The notes under the pieces: model-generated | Told to the model about the DNA's origin: nothing | The model's database searches: none | Seen by the model: only the letters and a program-made list of their open reading frames with translations | Made by a program: the position numbers and the translations under genes | In this document: positions 37,003 through 45,194 of the stretch, piece by piece | How positions within the stretch are numbered: the stretch's first letter is position 1 | Layout of the letters: the number at the start of each line of letters is the position of its first letter | Origin: Amycolatopsis sp. DSM 110486 | GTDB lineage: Bacteria > Actinomycetota > Actinomycetes > Mycobacteriales > Pseudonocardiaceae | Reading direction: 5' to 3' | Assembly (NCBI RefSeq): GCF_019468465.1 | Contig: NZ_CP080519.1 | Location: forward strand, 5,660,001-5,724,000 | Length of the DNA stretch: 64,000 bases

Positions 37003-37491
37003 TTAGTCGTGGTCCGCGGCGGGCGCTTCGGGCTCGGCGTGGGCGAAGACCCACCACCGCAGCACGGCGAACCGCACGACCCCGCCGATGAAGCTGGCGG
37101 CCAGCAGGCTGGCCGTTTCGTCCCACGCCGTCGGGTGGCTGACCACCGCGTCGAGGGTGGCCAGGACGATCGAGCCGTACCCGGCGTAGAAGACGAACGT
37201 GAGGAAGTCCTGCAGGTGGCGCTGGCCGGCCTTGCTCGCGCGCCCGGCGAACGTGACGCGGCGGTGGAACTCGGTGTTGCCGACCGTGGTGAGCGCGATG
37301 GCCACCAGGTTCGCCCACTGCGAGCCGAGTTCGGGGCGCAGGACCAGGAAGAGCACGGCCTGCAGGCCTGTGGTGACGCCGCCGGCGACGAGGTACCAGG
37401 CGGCGTGTCCGCCGAGCTCGTGGTCCTCGTGGTGACGCTGCGGGTCCCGGTGGAAAAGCGGCGGCCGGGGCGTCCACCTGGTGGTGGTCAT
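37003..37491 (-). CDS. GtrA-family membrane protein, 162 aa
   Basis: Four membrane segments and the GtrA hallmarks are present: WYLVAGGVTTGLQAVLFLVL near residue 32, NLVAIALTTVGNTEFHRRVTF near residues 61-81 and a C-terminal FIGGVVRFAVLRWWVFA. GtrA proteins are thought to flip lipid-linked sugars for surface polysaccharide modification. First gene of the operon with the two DUF202 genes. A perfect 7+7 bp inverted repeat lies 21 bp upstream of the start. Confidence 0.88.
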   Translation of the reverse strand: MTTTRWTPRPPLFHRDPQRHHEDHELGGHAAWYLVAGGVTTGLQAVLFLVLRPELGSQWANLVAIALTTVGNTEFHRRVTFAGRASKAGQRHLQDFLTFVFYAGYGSIVLATLDAVVSHPTAWDETASLLAASFIGGVVRFAVLRWWVFAHAEPEAPAADHD

Positions 37492-37511
37492 GATCTTGAC
37501 GCTACCTCTGC

Positions 37512-37527
37512 TTCACAAACTTGTGAA
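37512..37527. promoter_or_regulatory. Inverted repeat TTCACAA-AC-TTGTGAA upstream of the GtrA gene
   Basis: The two 7 bp arms are perfect, and a further half site CTTGTGA follows at 37549-37555. Its position near the start of the GtrA gene suits an operator; the binding protein is unknown. The rest of the 301 bp divergent gap 37492-37792 shows no gene. Confidence 0.5.
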
Positions 37528-37792
37528 CCTGATGAAGCCGATGAACACTTGTGATCCCGCTGACAGGGACTCCGCGCCTTTGGTTCAGCCCATCCGGCGC
37601 GCCGGCTATTCCGTGTTCTCGGGTGTTCGCGCGCACTCGCGCCCGCGTGTGGGCAGAACGCCCGGTTTTCAAACGCGTTTGTGACCGGTCCCACGGCTTC
37701 CCGGCGCGGGCGCCGCTCACGCTGCGCTGCCGAACGGGCGCCCCTAGCGTGAAAACCCATCGCATCCGACCGCGACGAAGGGAAGGCCGAAG

Positions 37793-38089
37793 ATGCTGAC
37801 CGTGACCGAAGCCGCCGCCGAGGCGATCTCCGCGCTGACGGCTCAACAAGGCGCCGAGGAGAGCGGGCTGCGGTTCGCCCTCCAGAGCGTGCAAGAGGGC
37901 GAGGGCGCTCAGCTCGCGCTTTCCGTCGCCCCCGCTCCCCAGGACGGCGACCGCGTCGTGGGCACCGACGCCGGCGCGAAGGTCTTCCTCGAACCCCAGG
38001 CCGCCGCCCTCCTGGACGACAAGGTCCTCGACGTCCAGCAGGACGAAACCGGCGACGTGGCCTTCGCGGTACTTCCGCAGCAAAGCTGA
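37793..38089 (+). CDS. HesB/IscA-like (A-type Fe-S scaffold fold) protein lacking cysteines, 98 aa
   Basis: The fold pattern matches A-type iron-sulfur carriers: MLTVTEAAAEAISALTAQQG, then GLRFALQSV, and near the end LEPQAAALLDDKVLDVQQDETGDVAFAVLP, where IscA has its C-terminal Cys pair. No Cys exists anywhere in the protein, so it cannot bind a cluster in the usual way. Actinomycete genomes often annotate such genes as HesB. ATG start follows GAAGGGAAGG. Function is unknown; it may be structural or bind something else. Confidence 0.75.
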   Translation: MLTVTEAAAEAISALTAQQGAEESGLRFALQSVQEGEGAQLALSVAPAPQDGDRVVGTDAGAKVFLEPQAAALLDDKVLDVQQDETGDVAFAVLPQQS

Positions 38090-38202
38090 ATAGTCTGCCC
38101 CCGCTTCCCGCCCGCCCCTAACGCGAGATCGCGTGTTGGGTTGGGAGCGAGCGGCGAGATCGACCTCCGGCGCAACTCAGACACATACCCGGACCGGCGC
38201 CT

Positions 38203-38337
38203 AGGCGACCACAGCGCGAGATCGCGCCGGCTTCCGGATTGGGCGGTGCGATCGGCCCCCGGCCGATCCGATCGCCCGATCCGGAAGCCGGCTCAAAGGC
38301 GATCTCGCCGCCCCGGCGGAGCCGGGGCCAAAGACAC
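38203..38337 (+). repeat. Structured repeat element, copy C, overlapping the glycerate kinase 3' end
   Basis: Same order of parts as copies A and B: TAGGCGACCACAGC, outer stem 38216-38225, inner stem 38227-38247 with 38271-38291 (two U-G/G-U type pairs only), GATCGGCC hairpin cap, second hairpin GCCCCGGC-GGA-GCCGGGGC (38310-38328), tail AAAGACAC. Its inner stem reads CTTCCGG where copy B has TGTTGGG, and the partner arm changes to match. The last 14 codons of the glycerate kinase gene lie within it. A partial related sequence (GCGAGATCGCGTGTTGGG) is at about 38121-38138. Confidence 0.88.
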
Positions 38338-39453
38338 AGCCCAGGTGCGGACCAGGTCGCTGGCGCGGGCGCGCAGCAGTTCGGCCGCGTGGGTGCGCGC
38401 GTGGTCGAGGGACGGGGCGTGGTCGATGAGCGCGCTGCTGCCGACCACGCCCAGGCTGGCGAGGCCGGCGGCGTCGAGCTGGATGCGCCCGGCCAGGACC
38501 ATCAGCGGCACGCCCGCGCGAGCGGCCCGGGCGGCGATGCCGGCGGGTGCTTTGCCCGACAGGCTCTGCGAGTCGAGTGACCCTTCGCCCGTGATGACGA
38601 GGTCGGCGCCGACCAGAGCCGTGTCGACGCCGGTGAGACCGGCGATGAGGTCGAAGCCCGACGCGACCGTGGCGCCGAGACCCGCGATGGCGCCGCCCGC
38701 GACACCGCCGCCGGCCCCCGCGCCGGGGACCGCCGAAACGTCCGGGGCGCCCGCGTTGACCAGTGTCTGAGCCCAGCGGCCGAGCGCCGTGTCCAGCTCC
38801 GTCACCTCGTGCGGCCGCGCGCCCTTCTGCGGGCCGAAGACCGCCGCGGCGCCGTCGGGGCCGACGAGCGGGTTGGTCACATCTGTCGCGACGGTGATCG
38901 GCACCGTGCCCAGCCGTTCGCGCGCCGGACCCAATTCGACCTTCGCGACGCGCGAGAGCGTGCCGCCGCCGAGGCCGATGGGGGCGTCGAACGCGTCGAA
39001 GACTCCGGCTCCCAGGGCGGCCAGCATGCCGGCGCCGCCGTCGGTGCTCGCGGTGCCGCCGACGGTCAGCACGAGCCGGGAAGCACCGCGGGACAGCGCG
39101 TCGCCGAGCAGTTCGCCGACGCCCCACGTGTGCGCGGCCAGCGCGGTCTCCGGCGTCGGGTCCACGAACTCGATGCCGCACGCGCGCGCCGACTCGATGT
39201 AGGCCGTGCCGTCGAGCACCACGTACCGCGCGTCGACGTGGTCCTCCAGCGGACCGCGCACCGAGAGCCGCACGAGCTCGCCGCCCGCGTTCTCCAGCAC
39301 TTCGAGCGTGCCTTCGCCACCGTCGGCGACGGGGCAGGCGGCGATGTCGGCGTCGGGCAGCGCGTCGCGCACTCCGAGGGCGATGGCCTCGGCCGCGGCG
39401 ACCGCGGTGAGGCTGCCCTTGAACTTGTCCGGGGCGATGACGACACGAGTCAC
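38293..39453 (-). CDS. Glycerate 2-kinase (GlxK/GarK family), 386 aa
   Basis: The family N terminus VVIAPDKFKGSLTAVAAAEAI and the motif CPVADGGEGTLEVL near residue 42 are clear, with LVLTVGGTASTDGGAGMLAALG near 128 and LVITGEGSLDSQSLSGKAP near 290. It phosphorylates D-glycerate to 2-phosphoglycerate. The upstream gene makes D-glycerate from hydroxypyruvate, so the pair forms a glycerate salvage route. The C terminus after about residue 372 (SLAPAPPGRRDRL) is encoded inside repeat copy C and probably differs from relatives. Confidence 0.92.
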   Translation of the reverse strand: MTRVVIAPDKFKGSLTAVAAAEAIALGVRDALPDADIAACPVADGGEGTLEVLENAGGELVRLSVRGPLEDHVDARYVVLDGTAYIESARACGIEFVDPTPETALAAHTWGVGELLGDALSRGASRLVLTVGGTASTDGGAGMLAALGAGVFDAFDAPIGLGGGTLSRVAKVELGPARERLGTVPITVATDVTNPLVGPDGAAAVFGPQKGARPHEVTELDTALGRWAQTLVNAGAPDVSAVPGAGAGGGVAGGAIAGLGATVASGFDLIAGLTGVDTALVGADLVITGEGSLDSQSLSGKAPAGIAARAARAGVPLMVLAGRIQLDAAGLASLGVVGSSALIDHAPSLDHARTHAAELLRARASDLVRTWAVSLAPAPPGRRDRL

Positions 39454-39550
39454 GGCGTTACCGATCCGACCGGAAGTAGGCGGGTACGCAGCTGGACGTC
39501 ACCGCGGCGGGCAACTGTTCCCGCCGTGGCTGTAGTCGGATTGGTGACAA

Positions 39551-40507
39551 TCAACACAAGACCTCCGTCAGCGGTGCTTCCCCGGCGAGTACCGAGGTCA
39601 CGTTTCGGGCGGCCAGCACGGCCATCGCGGTGCGCGTCTCCACGGTCGCCGAGCCCAGGTGCGGCATGACCACGACGTCGTCGCGCTCCAGCAGCCGCGG
39701 TTCGACCTCGGGCTCGCGTTCGAACACGTCCAGCGCGGCGCCCGCGATCTCGCCGGCCTCCAGCGCGTCGGCCAGCGCCGCCTCGTCGACGACCGGGCCG
39801 CGCGTGGTGTTCACGAGGTACGCGGTGCGCTTCATGGCGCGCAACGCCGCCGCGTCGATCAGGTGGCGCGTCTCCGGCGTGAGCGGGCAGTGCAGCGAGA
39901 CGAAGTCCGAACGGCGCAGCAGCTCGTCGAACGGCACGAACTCGCCGTCGAAGTCCGGTTTCGCCGACCGTCCCGAGTAGACGGTCCGCAGCCCGAACGC
40001 CGCTGCCCGCGTGGCCATCGCGCGGCCGATCTGCCCGAGCCCGACGATGCCGAGCGTTTTGCCCTGCAACCCCGAACCGAGCAGGAGCCCCAGGTGGAAC
40101 GACCACGGCTGCCGCGCCCGCAGCAGCCGTTCGCCCTCACCGAGCCGGCGCGTGACGGCCAGCAGCAGCCCGAACGCCAGGTCCGCCGTCGCGTCGGTGA
40201 GCACGCCGGGGGTGTTGGTCACGGTCACCTCGCGCGCGGCCAGCGCCGGCACGTCGACGTTGTCGTAGCCCACGGCCACGTTCGCGACCACGGCCAGCTG
40301 TGGCCCTGCCGCTTCGACCACGGACGCGTCGATCCGGTCGTGCAGCATCGAGACGATCGCCGACGCCCCGGCCACGAACGACCGCAGCTCCTCGGGCGTG
40401 AGCGGACGGTCGAGTTCGGACACCCGCACTTCTCCCGCGTCGGCGAGCACCTTCACCGCGTCGTCGGGAATCCAGCGCGTCACGGCGATGAGGGGGCGAT
40501 CGGGCAC
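39551..40507 (-). CDS. D-2-hydroxyacid dehydrogenase, glyoxylate/hydroxypyruvate reductase-like, 318 aa
   Basis: NAD(P)-binding motif LGIVGLGQIGRAMATRA near residue 150 follows the substrate-domain loop NVAVGYDNVDVPALAAREV near residue 78. Catalytic Arg is in YLVNTTRGPVVDEAALADAL near residue 233, Glu nearby and His in VVMPHLGSATVETR near residue 282. Together with the following glycerate kinase it likely reduces hydroxypyruvate to D-glycerate. A 97 bp gap with a short imperfect hairpin (39502-39529) separates the two. Confidence 0.92.
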   Translation of the reverse strand: MPDRPLIAVTRWIPDDAVKVLADAGEVRVSELDRPLTPEELRSFVAGASAIVSMLHDRIDASVVEAAGPQLAVVANVAVGYDNVDVPALAAREVTVTNTPGVLTDATADLAFGLLLAVTRRLGEGERLLRARQPWSFHLGLLLGSGLQGKTLGIVGLGQIGRAMATRAAAFGLRTVYSGRSAKPDFDGEFVPFDELLRRSDFVSLHCPLTPETRHLIDAAALRAMKRTAYLVNTTRGPVVDEAALADALEAGEIAGAALDVFEREPEVEPRLLERDDVVVMPHLGSATVETRTAMAVLAARNVTSVLAGEAPLTEVLC

Positions 40508-40536
40508 ATCGGCAGCCTAATGGGTGGAGCAGTCCG

Positions 40537-42621
40537 TTAGCGAGGTTCGCGCCGCAGCCGCACGAGCACGCTCGCGGCGGAAGTGCCGGCCAGGTCGATG
40601 AGCAGGCCGTGGGTCGTCAGCACGGCTCCGTGGTGCGTGGTTCCGGTTCCCACATCGTGGTAGACCGCGTCCGGGTCGAGGCCCTGGAGCACCGGCGTGA
40701 CGATCGGCCGGCCGTGGTCGTGCGGGCGCCGCGCGAACAGCACTACGACGTCGTCGCCGAGCACGAACTGCACCGCGGTGAGCGGGGAGACGGCGGGATC
40801 GGCCAGCCGGTAGGCCTCGCCGTGCTGCACGACGGGCCGGATCTCCTTGTACAGAGCCACGAGCTCGGCGGTGCGGCGCAGCTCGTCGTCGGTCCACTTC
40901 GTGAGATCGCCGCCGAGGCCGAGCACGCCGGCCATCGCGACGTGGAAGCGGAACTCGAGCGGCGCCTCGCGGCCGGTCAGCGGGTTCGGGCTGTCGGTGA
41001 CCCACGCGGCCATCGCGCCCGCGGGCAGCACCTGCGAGAAGCCGTGCTGGATCTTGACGCGATCGGCCGCGTCGGTGTTGTCCGAGGCCCAGATCTCGTC
41101 GGTGCGCGCGAGGATCCCCAGGTCCGTGCGCCCGCCGCCGCCCGCGCAGGCCTGGATCCGCAACGCCGGGTGGTCGGCCCGCAGTCGGTCGAGCACGCCG
41201 TAGACCGCGCGCACGTGGTCGACCCAGACGGGCCCGGGACCCGCCTCCGTGAACGCACGGTTCATGTCCCACTTGAGGTAGTCGATGCCGTGCTCGGCGA
41301 CCAGCCGGTGCAGCCACTTGTACGCCCAGTCGGCGACCTCGGGCCGGCCGAAGTCGAGCACGAGCTGGTTGCGCAGCGTGGTCCGCTCGCGGTGCGGCAT
41401 GTGCAGCACCCAGTCCGGGTGTGCGCGGTAGAGGTCGCTGTCGGGGTTGACCATCTCCGGCTCGACCCACAGGCCGAAGCCCATGCCGAGCCGGTGCACC
41501 TCGGTCACGAGCGGGCCGAGCCCCTCGGGGAAGCGTTCGCGGTTCACGGTCCAGTCGCCGAGGCCCGCGGTGTCGCCGGTGCGCGCGCCGAACCAGCCGT
41601 CGTCGACCACGAACAGCTCCGCGCCCACCTCGCCGGCGATGGCGGCGAGCTTGAGCTGGCCGGGCTCGTCGACGTCCCAGCCCGTGGCCTCCCACGAGTT
41701 GTAGGCGACCGGGCGTAGCTCTTCGTGGTGTGGCTGGACGAACGTGCGCACGTACGAGTGCCACCGCCGGCTCGCCCCGCCGAAACCGCCGGCCGCGTAC
41801 AACCCGGCGAACACGGGCGTTTCCCAGGTCTCGCCCGGGTCCAGCGACCACTGCACGCCCTCGTGCCCGAACCCGCCGGTCCACGTCACGCGGCCGGTGT
41901 GCGAGCGCTCGACGGTGATCCGCCAGCTGCCGCTCCACGCCAGCGCCGTGCTCCAGACTTCGCCGCGCGTTTCGGTGGCGGTGCCGTCGTCGAGCATCAC
42001 CCAGGGCTGGGCCTGGTGGCTGGAAACCCCGCGCCGGCTCGTCAGCGTCGTCTCGCCGACGGGCAGGGTTTCCCGCAGCAGCCCGGCTTCCGCGCTCCAA
42101 GCACCCGTCGTGTGGGAGACGCGGTAGGCGTCGCGACAGGGGAGCGTCCAGGCCGCGGAATCCGTGCGCAACAAGGAGATCGGCTCGGTTCCGGTGTTGC
42201 GCAGCACCACGTGCCGCTCGACGACGTCACCACGGAGGACGTAGTGCAATTCCGCTACGAGGCCGAAGTGCCGATCCTTCAGCCGCACGACCAGCCCGTC
42301 CCCGGCGTCGTGTCCGGTGTCGTGTCCGGCGTACGCCCACTCCACGGCCTGCGTCCCGTCCGCGAACCGCACCGACAGCCCGGCCACGCCGAAGAACGCG
42401 CCGCCCTCGGTCGCCAGCTCGGGCCGGTCGTCGCCCGGCTCGTCGAAGCTCGAGTCCACGGGATTGCGCCGGCTCGGGATCTGCGCCGCCTGCTCCAGCG
42501 TGAGTGGCGGGCCCCAGTGCACGTGCCGCGGCTGATCGGCTTCGTCGAGCCGGAAGGCGTACGCCGACTCGGGGGTTCGCAGCAGCCACAGCCGGTGATC
42601 GACGTCGAATTCCACGGACAT
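40537..42621 (-). CDS. Alpha-galactosidase, glycoside hydrolase family 36, 694 aa
   Basis: Full-length GH36: an N-terminal beta-sandwich of about 320 residues, then the TIM barrel with LFVVDDGWFGARTGDTAGLGDW, the nucleophile Asp in IDYLKWDMNRAF near residue 450, and the acid/base Asp in TDEIWASDNTDAADR near residue 513. GGGGRTDLG is also typical. No signal peptide is seen, so it acts in the cytoplasm on imported oligosaccharides such as melibiose or raffinose. It diverges from the ROK regulator and sugar importer across 76 bp. Confidence 0.94.
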   Translation of the reverse strand: MSVEFDVDHRLWLLRTPESAYAFRLDEADQPRHVHWGPPLTLEQAAQIPSRRNPVDSSFDEPGDDRPELATEGGAFFGVAGLSVRFADGTQAVEWAYAGHDTGHDAGDGLVVRLKDRHFGLVAELHYVLRGDVVERHVVLRNTGTEPISLLRTDSAAWTLPCRDAYRVSHTTGAWSAEAGLLRETLPVGETTLTSRRGVSSHQAQPWVMLDDGTATETRGEVWSTALAWSGSWRITVERSHTGRVTWTGGFGHEGVQWSLDPGETWETPVFAGLYAAGGFGGASRRWHSYVRTFVQPHHEELRPVAYNSWEATGWDVDEPGQLKLAAIAGEVGAELFVVDDGWFGARTGDTAGLGDWTVNRERFPEGLGPLVTEVHRLGMGFGLWVEPEMVNPDSDLYRAHPDWVLHMPHRERTTLRNQLVLDFGRPEVADWAYKWLHRLVAEHGIDYLKWDMNRAFTEAGPGPVWVDHVRAVYGVLDRLRADHPALRIQACAGGGGRTDLGILARTDEIWASDNTDAADRVKIQHGFSQVLPAGAMAAWVTDSPNPLTGREAPLEFRFHVAMAGVLGLGGDLTKWTDDELRRTAELVALYKEIRPVVQHGEAYRLADPAVSPLTAVQFVLGDDVVVLFARRPHDHGRPIVTPVLQGLDPDAVYHDVGTGTTHHGAVLTTHGLLIDLAGTSAASVLVRLRREPR

Positions 42622-42652
42622 GGGTCAGAGCGTAGGGATGACCAGCGGAAAA

Positions 42653-42690
42653 ATAAATTCTTGACGAAGTTAATTTATCCGTCGTACGGT
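42653..42690 (+). promoter_or_regulatory. Leaderless promoter with overlapping inverted repeat, GH36/ROK divergent region
   Basis: TTGACG (42661-42666), 18 bp, TACGGT (42685-42690) and then 7 nt to the ATG at 42698 describe a leaderless promoter. ATAAATT (42653-42659) and AATTTAT (42672-42678) are a perfect inverted repeat overlapping the -35, in an A/T-rich island, as expected for a ROK operator that also controls the divergent galactosidase gene. Confidence 0.65.
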
Positions 42691-42697
42691 TCCGCGC

Positions 42698-43897
42698 ATG
42701 CCACGCAGTGCACCGGCAAGGGCGCCGATCACGAGTCCCGCCGCGGCCACCGTGTTCACCACGGTGCTGACCCAGGGTCCGGTCAGCCGCGTGGACGTCG
42801 CCCGCCGCACAGGCCTCTCCTCGGCCGCCGTCACGAAGGCCGCGCGCCCGTTCATCGAAGCCGGTTACCTCGAAGAGCTCGCCTCCGCCGAACGCACCGC
42901 GCCCGGCGCCGGCCGGCCGGCCAGCCCGCTCGCCATCCGGCCCGACCGCGAGTACTTCATCGGCGTCAAGATCACCGGCGACGACCTGATCGGCGTGGTC
43001 ACCGACCTGCAGGCCCAGATCCGCGTGGCCAAGCACCACCCGCTGACCAGCCACGACGTGGATCACGTGGTGCGCGCGCTGGTCGACCTCGTCGCCGAGC
43101 TGCTGGCCGGCTCGGCGCCCGACGGCGCCACCAGCTTCCGCGACCGGGCCTACTGCCTGGGCGTGGCCATTTCCGGCGACGTCGACCGCGACACCGGCGT
43201 CGTGCGCTACTCACCCTTCCTCGGCTGGCGTGACGTGCCGCTGGCCGAGCTGCTGGAGGAGAGCACGGGCCTGGCGACCACGCTCGAGAACGACGTCAAG
43301 GCGCTCACCGTGGCCGAGCAGTGGTTCGGCGAAGGCGTCGGCGCCTCGTCGTTCGCGCTGGTCACCGTGGGTACCGGCATAGGAAGTGCCCTCGTGCTCG
43401 ACGGCCGGCTCGTCGGCGGCGCGCACGGGGTGGCCGGCGAGATCGGGCACGTCCCGGTCGCCGGCATGGGAGCCGACGGCCCGGCCTGCCACTGCGGTGG
43501 CACGGGCTGTGTGGAGGCGATCGCGTCGACCGAGGCGATCGTCGCGAGTGCGCGCCGGGTCGCGGGGGATCCGGCGCTGACGCTGGACGAGGCCGTCGCG
43601 AGGGCTCGGGCGGGGGACGAGCCGTTGCGGGCCGTCTTCGCGACCGCGGGCCACGCGATCGGGCTCGGTCTCGCTGCGCTGGTCAACCTTTTCGGCCCGG
43701 AACGGGTCGTCGTCTCGGGCGAGGGCGTGGCCACCTACGACCTGTTCGAGGACCAGATCCGCCGCACGTTCGCGGAGCAGGCGTTCGGCAGTGCCGCGCG
43801 GTGCGGCCTGGTGATCCGGCCGCTGCCGTTCGAGGAATGGGCACGGGGCGCCGCCGCTGTCGCCGTTCAGAGTCTTTTCGTGTCCGACCGTTTGTGA
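42698..43897 (+). CDS. ROK-family transcriptional regulator, 399 aa
   Basis: An N-terminal winged helix (GPVSRVDVARRTGLSSAAVTKAARPFIEAGYLEEL, residues 26-60) is fused to a ROK sugar-kinase-like domain. That domain has the glycine-rich VTVGTGIGSALVLDGRLVGG near residue 222, the HxGE equivalent GVAGEIGHVPV near 250 and the zinc motif CHCGGTGCVEAIAS near 267. ROK repressors respond to sugars. Between an alpha-galactosidase and a sugar importer, it probably represses both in the absence of galactosides. The transcript appears leaderless. Confidence 0.92.
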   Translation: MPRSAPARAPITSPAAATVFTTVLTQGPVSRVDVARRTGLSSAAVTKAARPFIEAGYLEELASAERTAPGAGRPASPLAIRPDREYFIGVKITGDDLIGVVTDLQAQIRVAKHHPLTSHDVDHVVRALVDLVAELLAGSAPDGATSFRDRAYCLGVAISGDVDRDTGVVRYSPFLGWRDVPLAELLEESTGLATTLENDVKALTVAEQWFGEGVGASSFALVTVGTGIGSALVLDGRLVGGAHGVAGEIGHVPVAGMGADGPACHCGGTGCVEAIASTEAIVASARRVAGDPALTLDEAVARARAGDEPLRAVFATAGHAIGLGLAALVNLFGPERVVVSGEGVATYDLFEDQIRRTFAEQAFGSAARCGLVIRPLPFEEWARGAAAVAVQSLFVSDRL

Positions 43898-43906
43898 GGA
43901 GAAGTC

Positions 43907-45193
43907 ATGGCCCCGTCCCCAAACCTGTCGCGCAGGAGCTTCCTCGTCGGCTCCGTGCTGTTCGCCGGGGGAGCCGCCCTGGCCGGCTGCACCTCCGACC
44001 CGTTGAACAAGAACTCCGGTGCCGCGGGCGGGGCGAAGGTCACGCTCAACCAGTGGTACCACGCGTACGGCGAATCGGGCACGCAGCAGGCGGTGCAGCG
44101 CTACGCGCAGGATTTCACCAAGGCCAACCCGGACATCGCGATCAAGGTCAGCTGGATCGCCGGTGACTACGAGACCAAGCTCAACTCCGCCATGCTCACC
44201 GCGGACGCGCCCGACCTGTTCGAAATCGGCGACTTTCGCTACCAGAACGTGAAGAACGGCTTGCTGGCCCCGCTCGACGACATCGTGGACCCGGTCAAGG
44301 GCGACTTCTCCAAGGCCGCGCTGGACACCGCGACCGTCGAGGGCAAGATCTACGGCGTCAAGACGATCGACGACGTCATGATGCTGTACTACCGCAAGAG
44401 CGTGCTGGCCGCGGCCGGGGTCAAGCCGCCGACGACGTTCGCCGAGCTGCTCGACGCGACGCGCAAGCTCACCACGAGCAAGCAGAAGGGCCTCTACGTC
44501 GGCACCGACGGCGTCGGCGAGGCCGCCACCCTGCTGCTGTGGTCCTCGGGCGCCGACTTCTTCGACGCCAGTGGCAAGAAGATCGCGTTCGCCACCCCCG
44601 AGGCCGTCGCCGCGATCGCGGGCCTCAAGCAGCTGCACGACACGGGTGGCCTGCTGCAGGGTTACCCCACCGACTGGTCCGACCCCGGCGCTTTCTCCGA
44701 CAACGCCACCGCGATGCAGTGGGGCGGCCTGTGGTCGCTGCCGGACATCAAAAAGGCACTCGGCGACGACTTCGGCGTGGTGCCGTGGCCGAAGTTCGGT
44801 GACGCGGGCCGCCAGGTCGCGCGCGTCGGCGGCTGGTACCAGCTGGCCAACGCGAAGAGCAAGAACCTCGACGCCGCCAAGAAGTTCATCAACTGGCTGT
44901 GGGTCCAGCAGGCCGACCTGCAGAAGGACTGGTGCGTCAAGTACGGCTTCCACATCCCGGCGCGCAAGGAGGTCGCGGCGCAGACGACCGAGTTCTCGTC
45001 CGGCGCGGCGAAGGACGCCGTCACGATCTCGCAGCAGAACGGGTTGTCGTACTCGGGGCTGTGGAACAAGGCGTCGGCGACGCTGTTCCTGCAAGCGGCC
45101 ACGAAGATCGCCAACGGTCAGGCCGACCCCGCCGCCGAGCTCGGCGACGCGGCGAAGCGCGCCCAGTCCGAAGTCGACAAGCAGCTCGCCTGA
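43907..45193 (+). CDS. Sugar ABC transporter substrate-binding lipoprotein with Tat signal, 428 aa
   Basis: The signal peptide contains the twin-arginine motif SRRSFLVG and the lipobox LAGC (Cys about residue 28), so it is probably exported folded by Tat and lipidated. The mature sequence is an extracellular solute-binding protein family 1 domain: YAQDFTKANPDIAIKVSWIAGDYETKL and GEAATLLLWSSGADFF. It probably binds an alpha-galactoside. It begins 9 nt after the ROK gene with GAGGAGAAG as ribosome binding site. Confidence 0.92.
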   Translation: MAPSPNLSRRSFLVGSVLFAGGAALAGCTSDPLNKNSGAAGGAKVTLNQWYHAYGESGTQQAVQRYAQDFTKANPDIAIKVSWIAGDYETKLNSAMLTADAPDLFEIGDFRYQNVKNGLLAPLDDIVDPVKGDFSKAALDTATVEGKIYGVKTIDDVMMLYYRKSVLAAAGVKPPTTFAELLDATRKLTTSKQKGLYVGTDGVGEAATLLLWSSGADFFDASGKKIAFATPEAVAAIAGLKQLHDTGGLLQGYPTDWSDPGAFSDNATAMQWGGLWSLPDIKKALGDDFGVVPWPKFGDAGRQVARVGGWYQLANAKSKNLDAAKKFINWLWVQQADLQKDWCVKYGFHIPARKEVAAQTTEFSSGAAKDAVTISQQNGLSYSGLWNKASATLFLQAATKIANGQADPAAELGDAAKRAQSEVDKQLA

Positions 45194-45194
45194 C

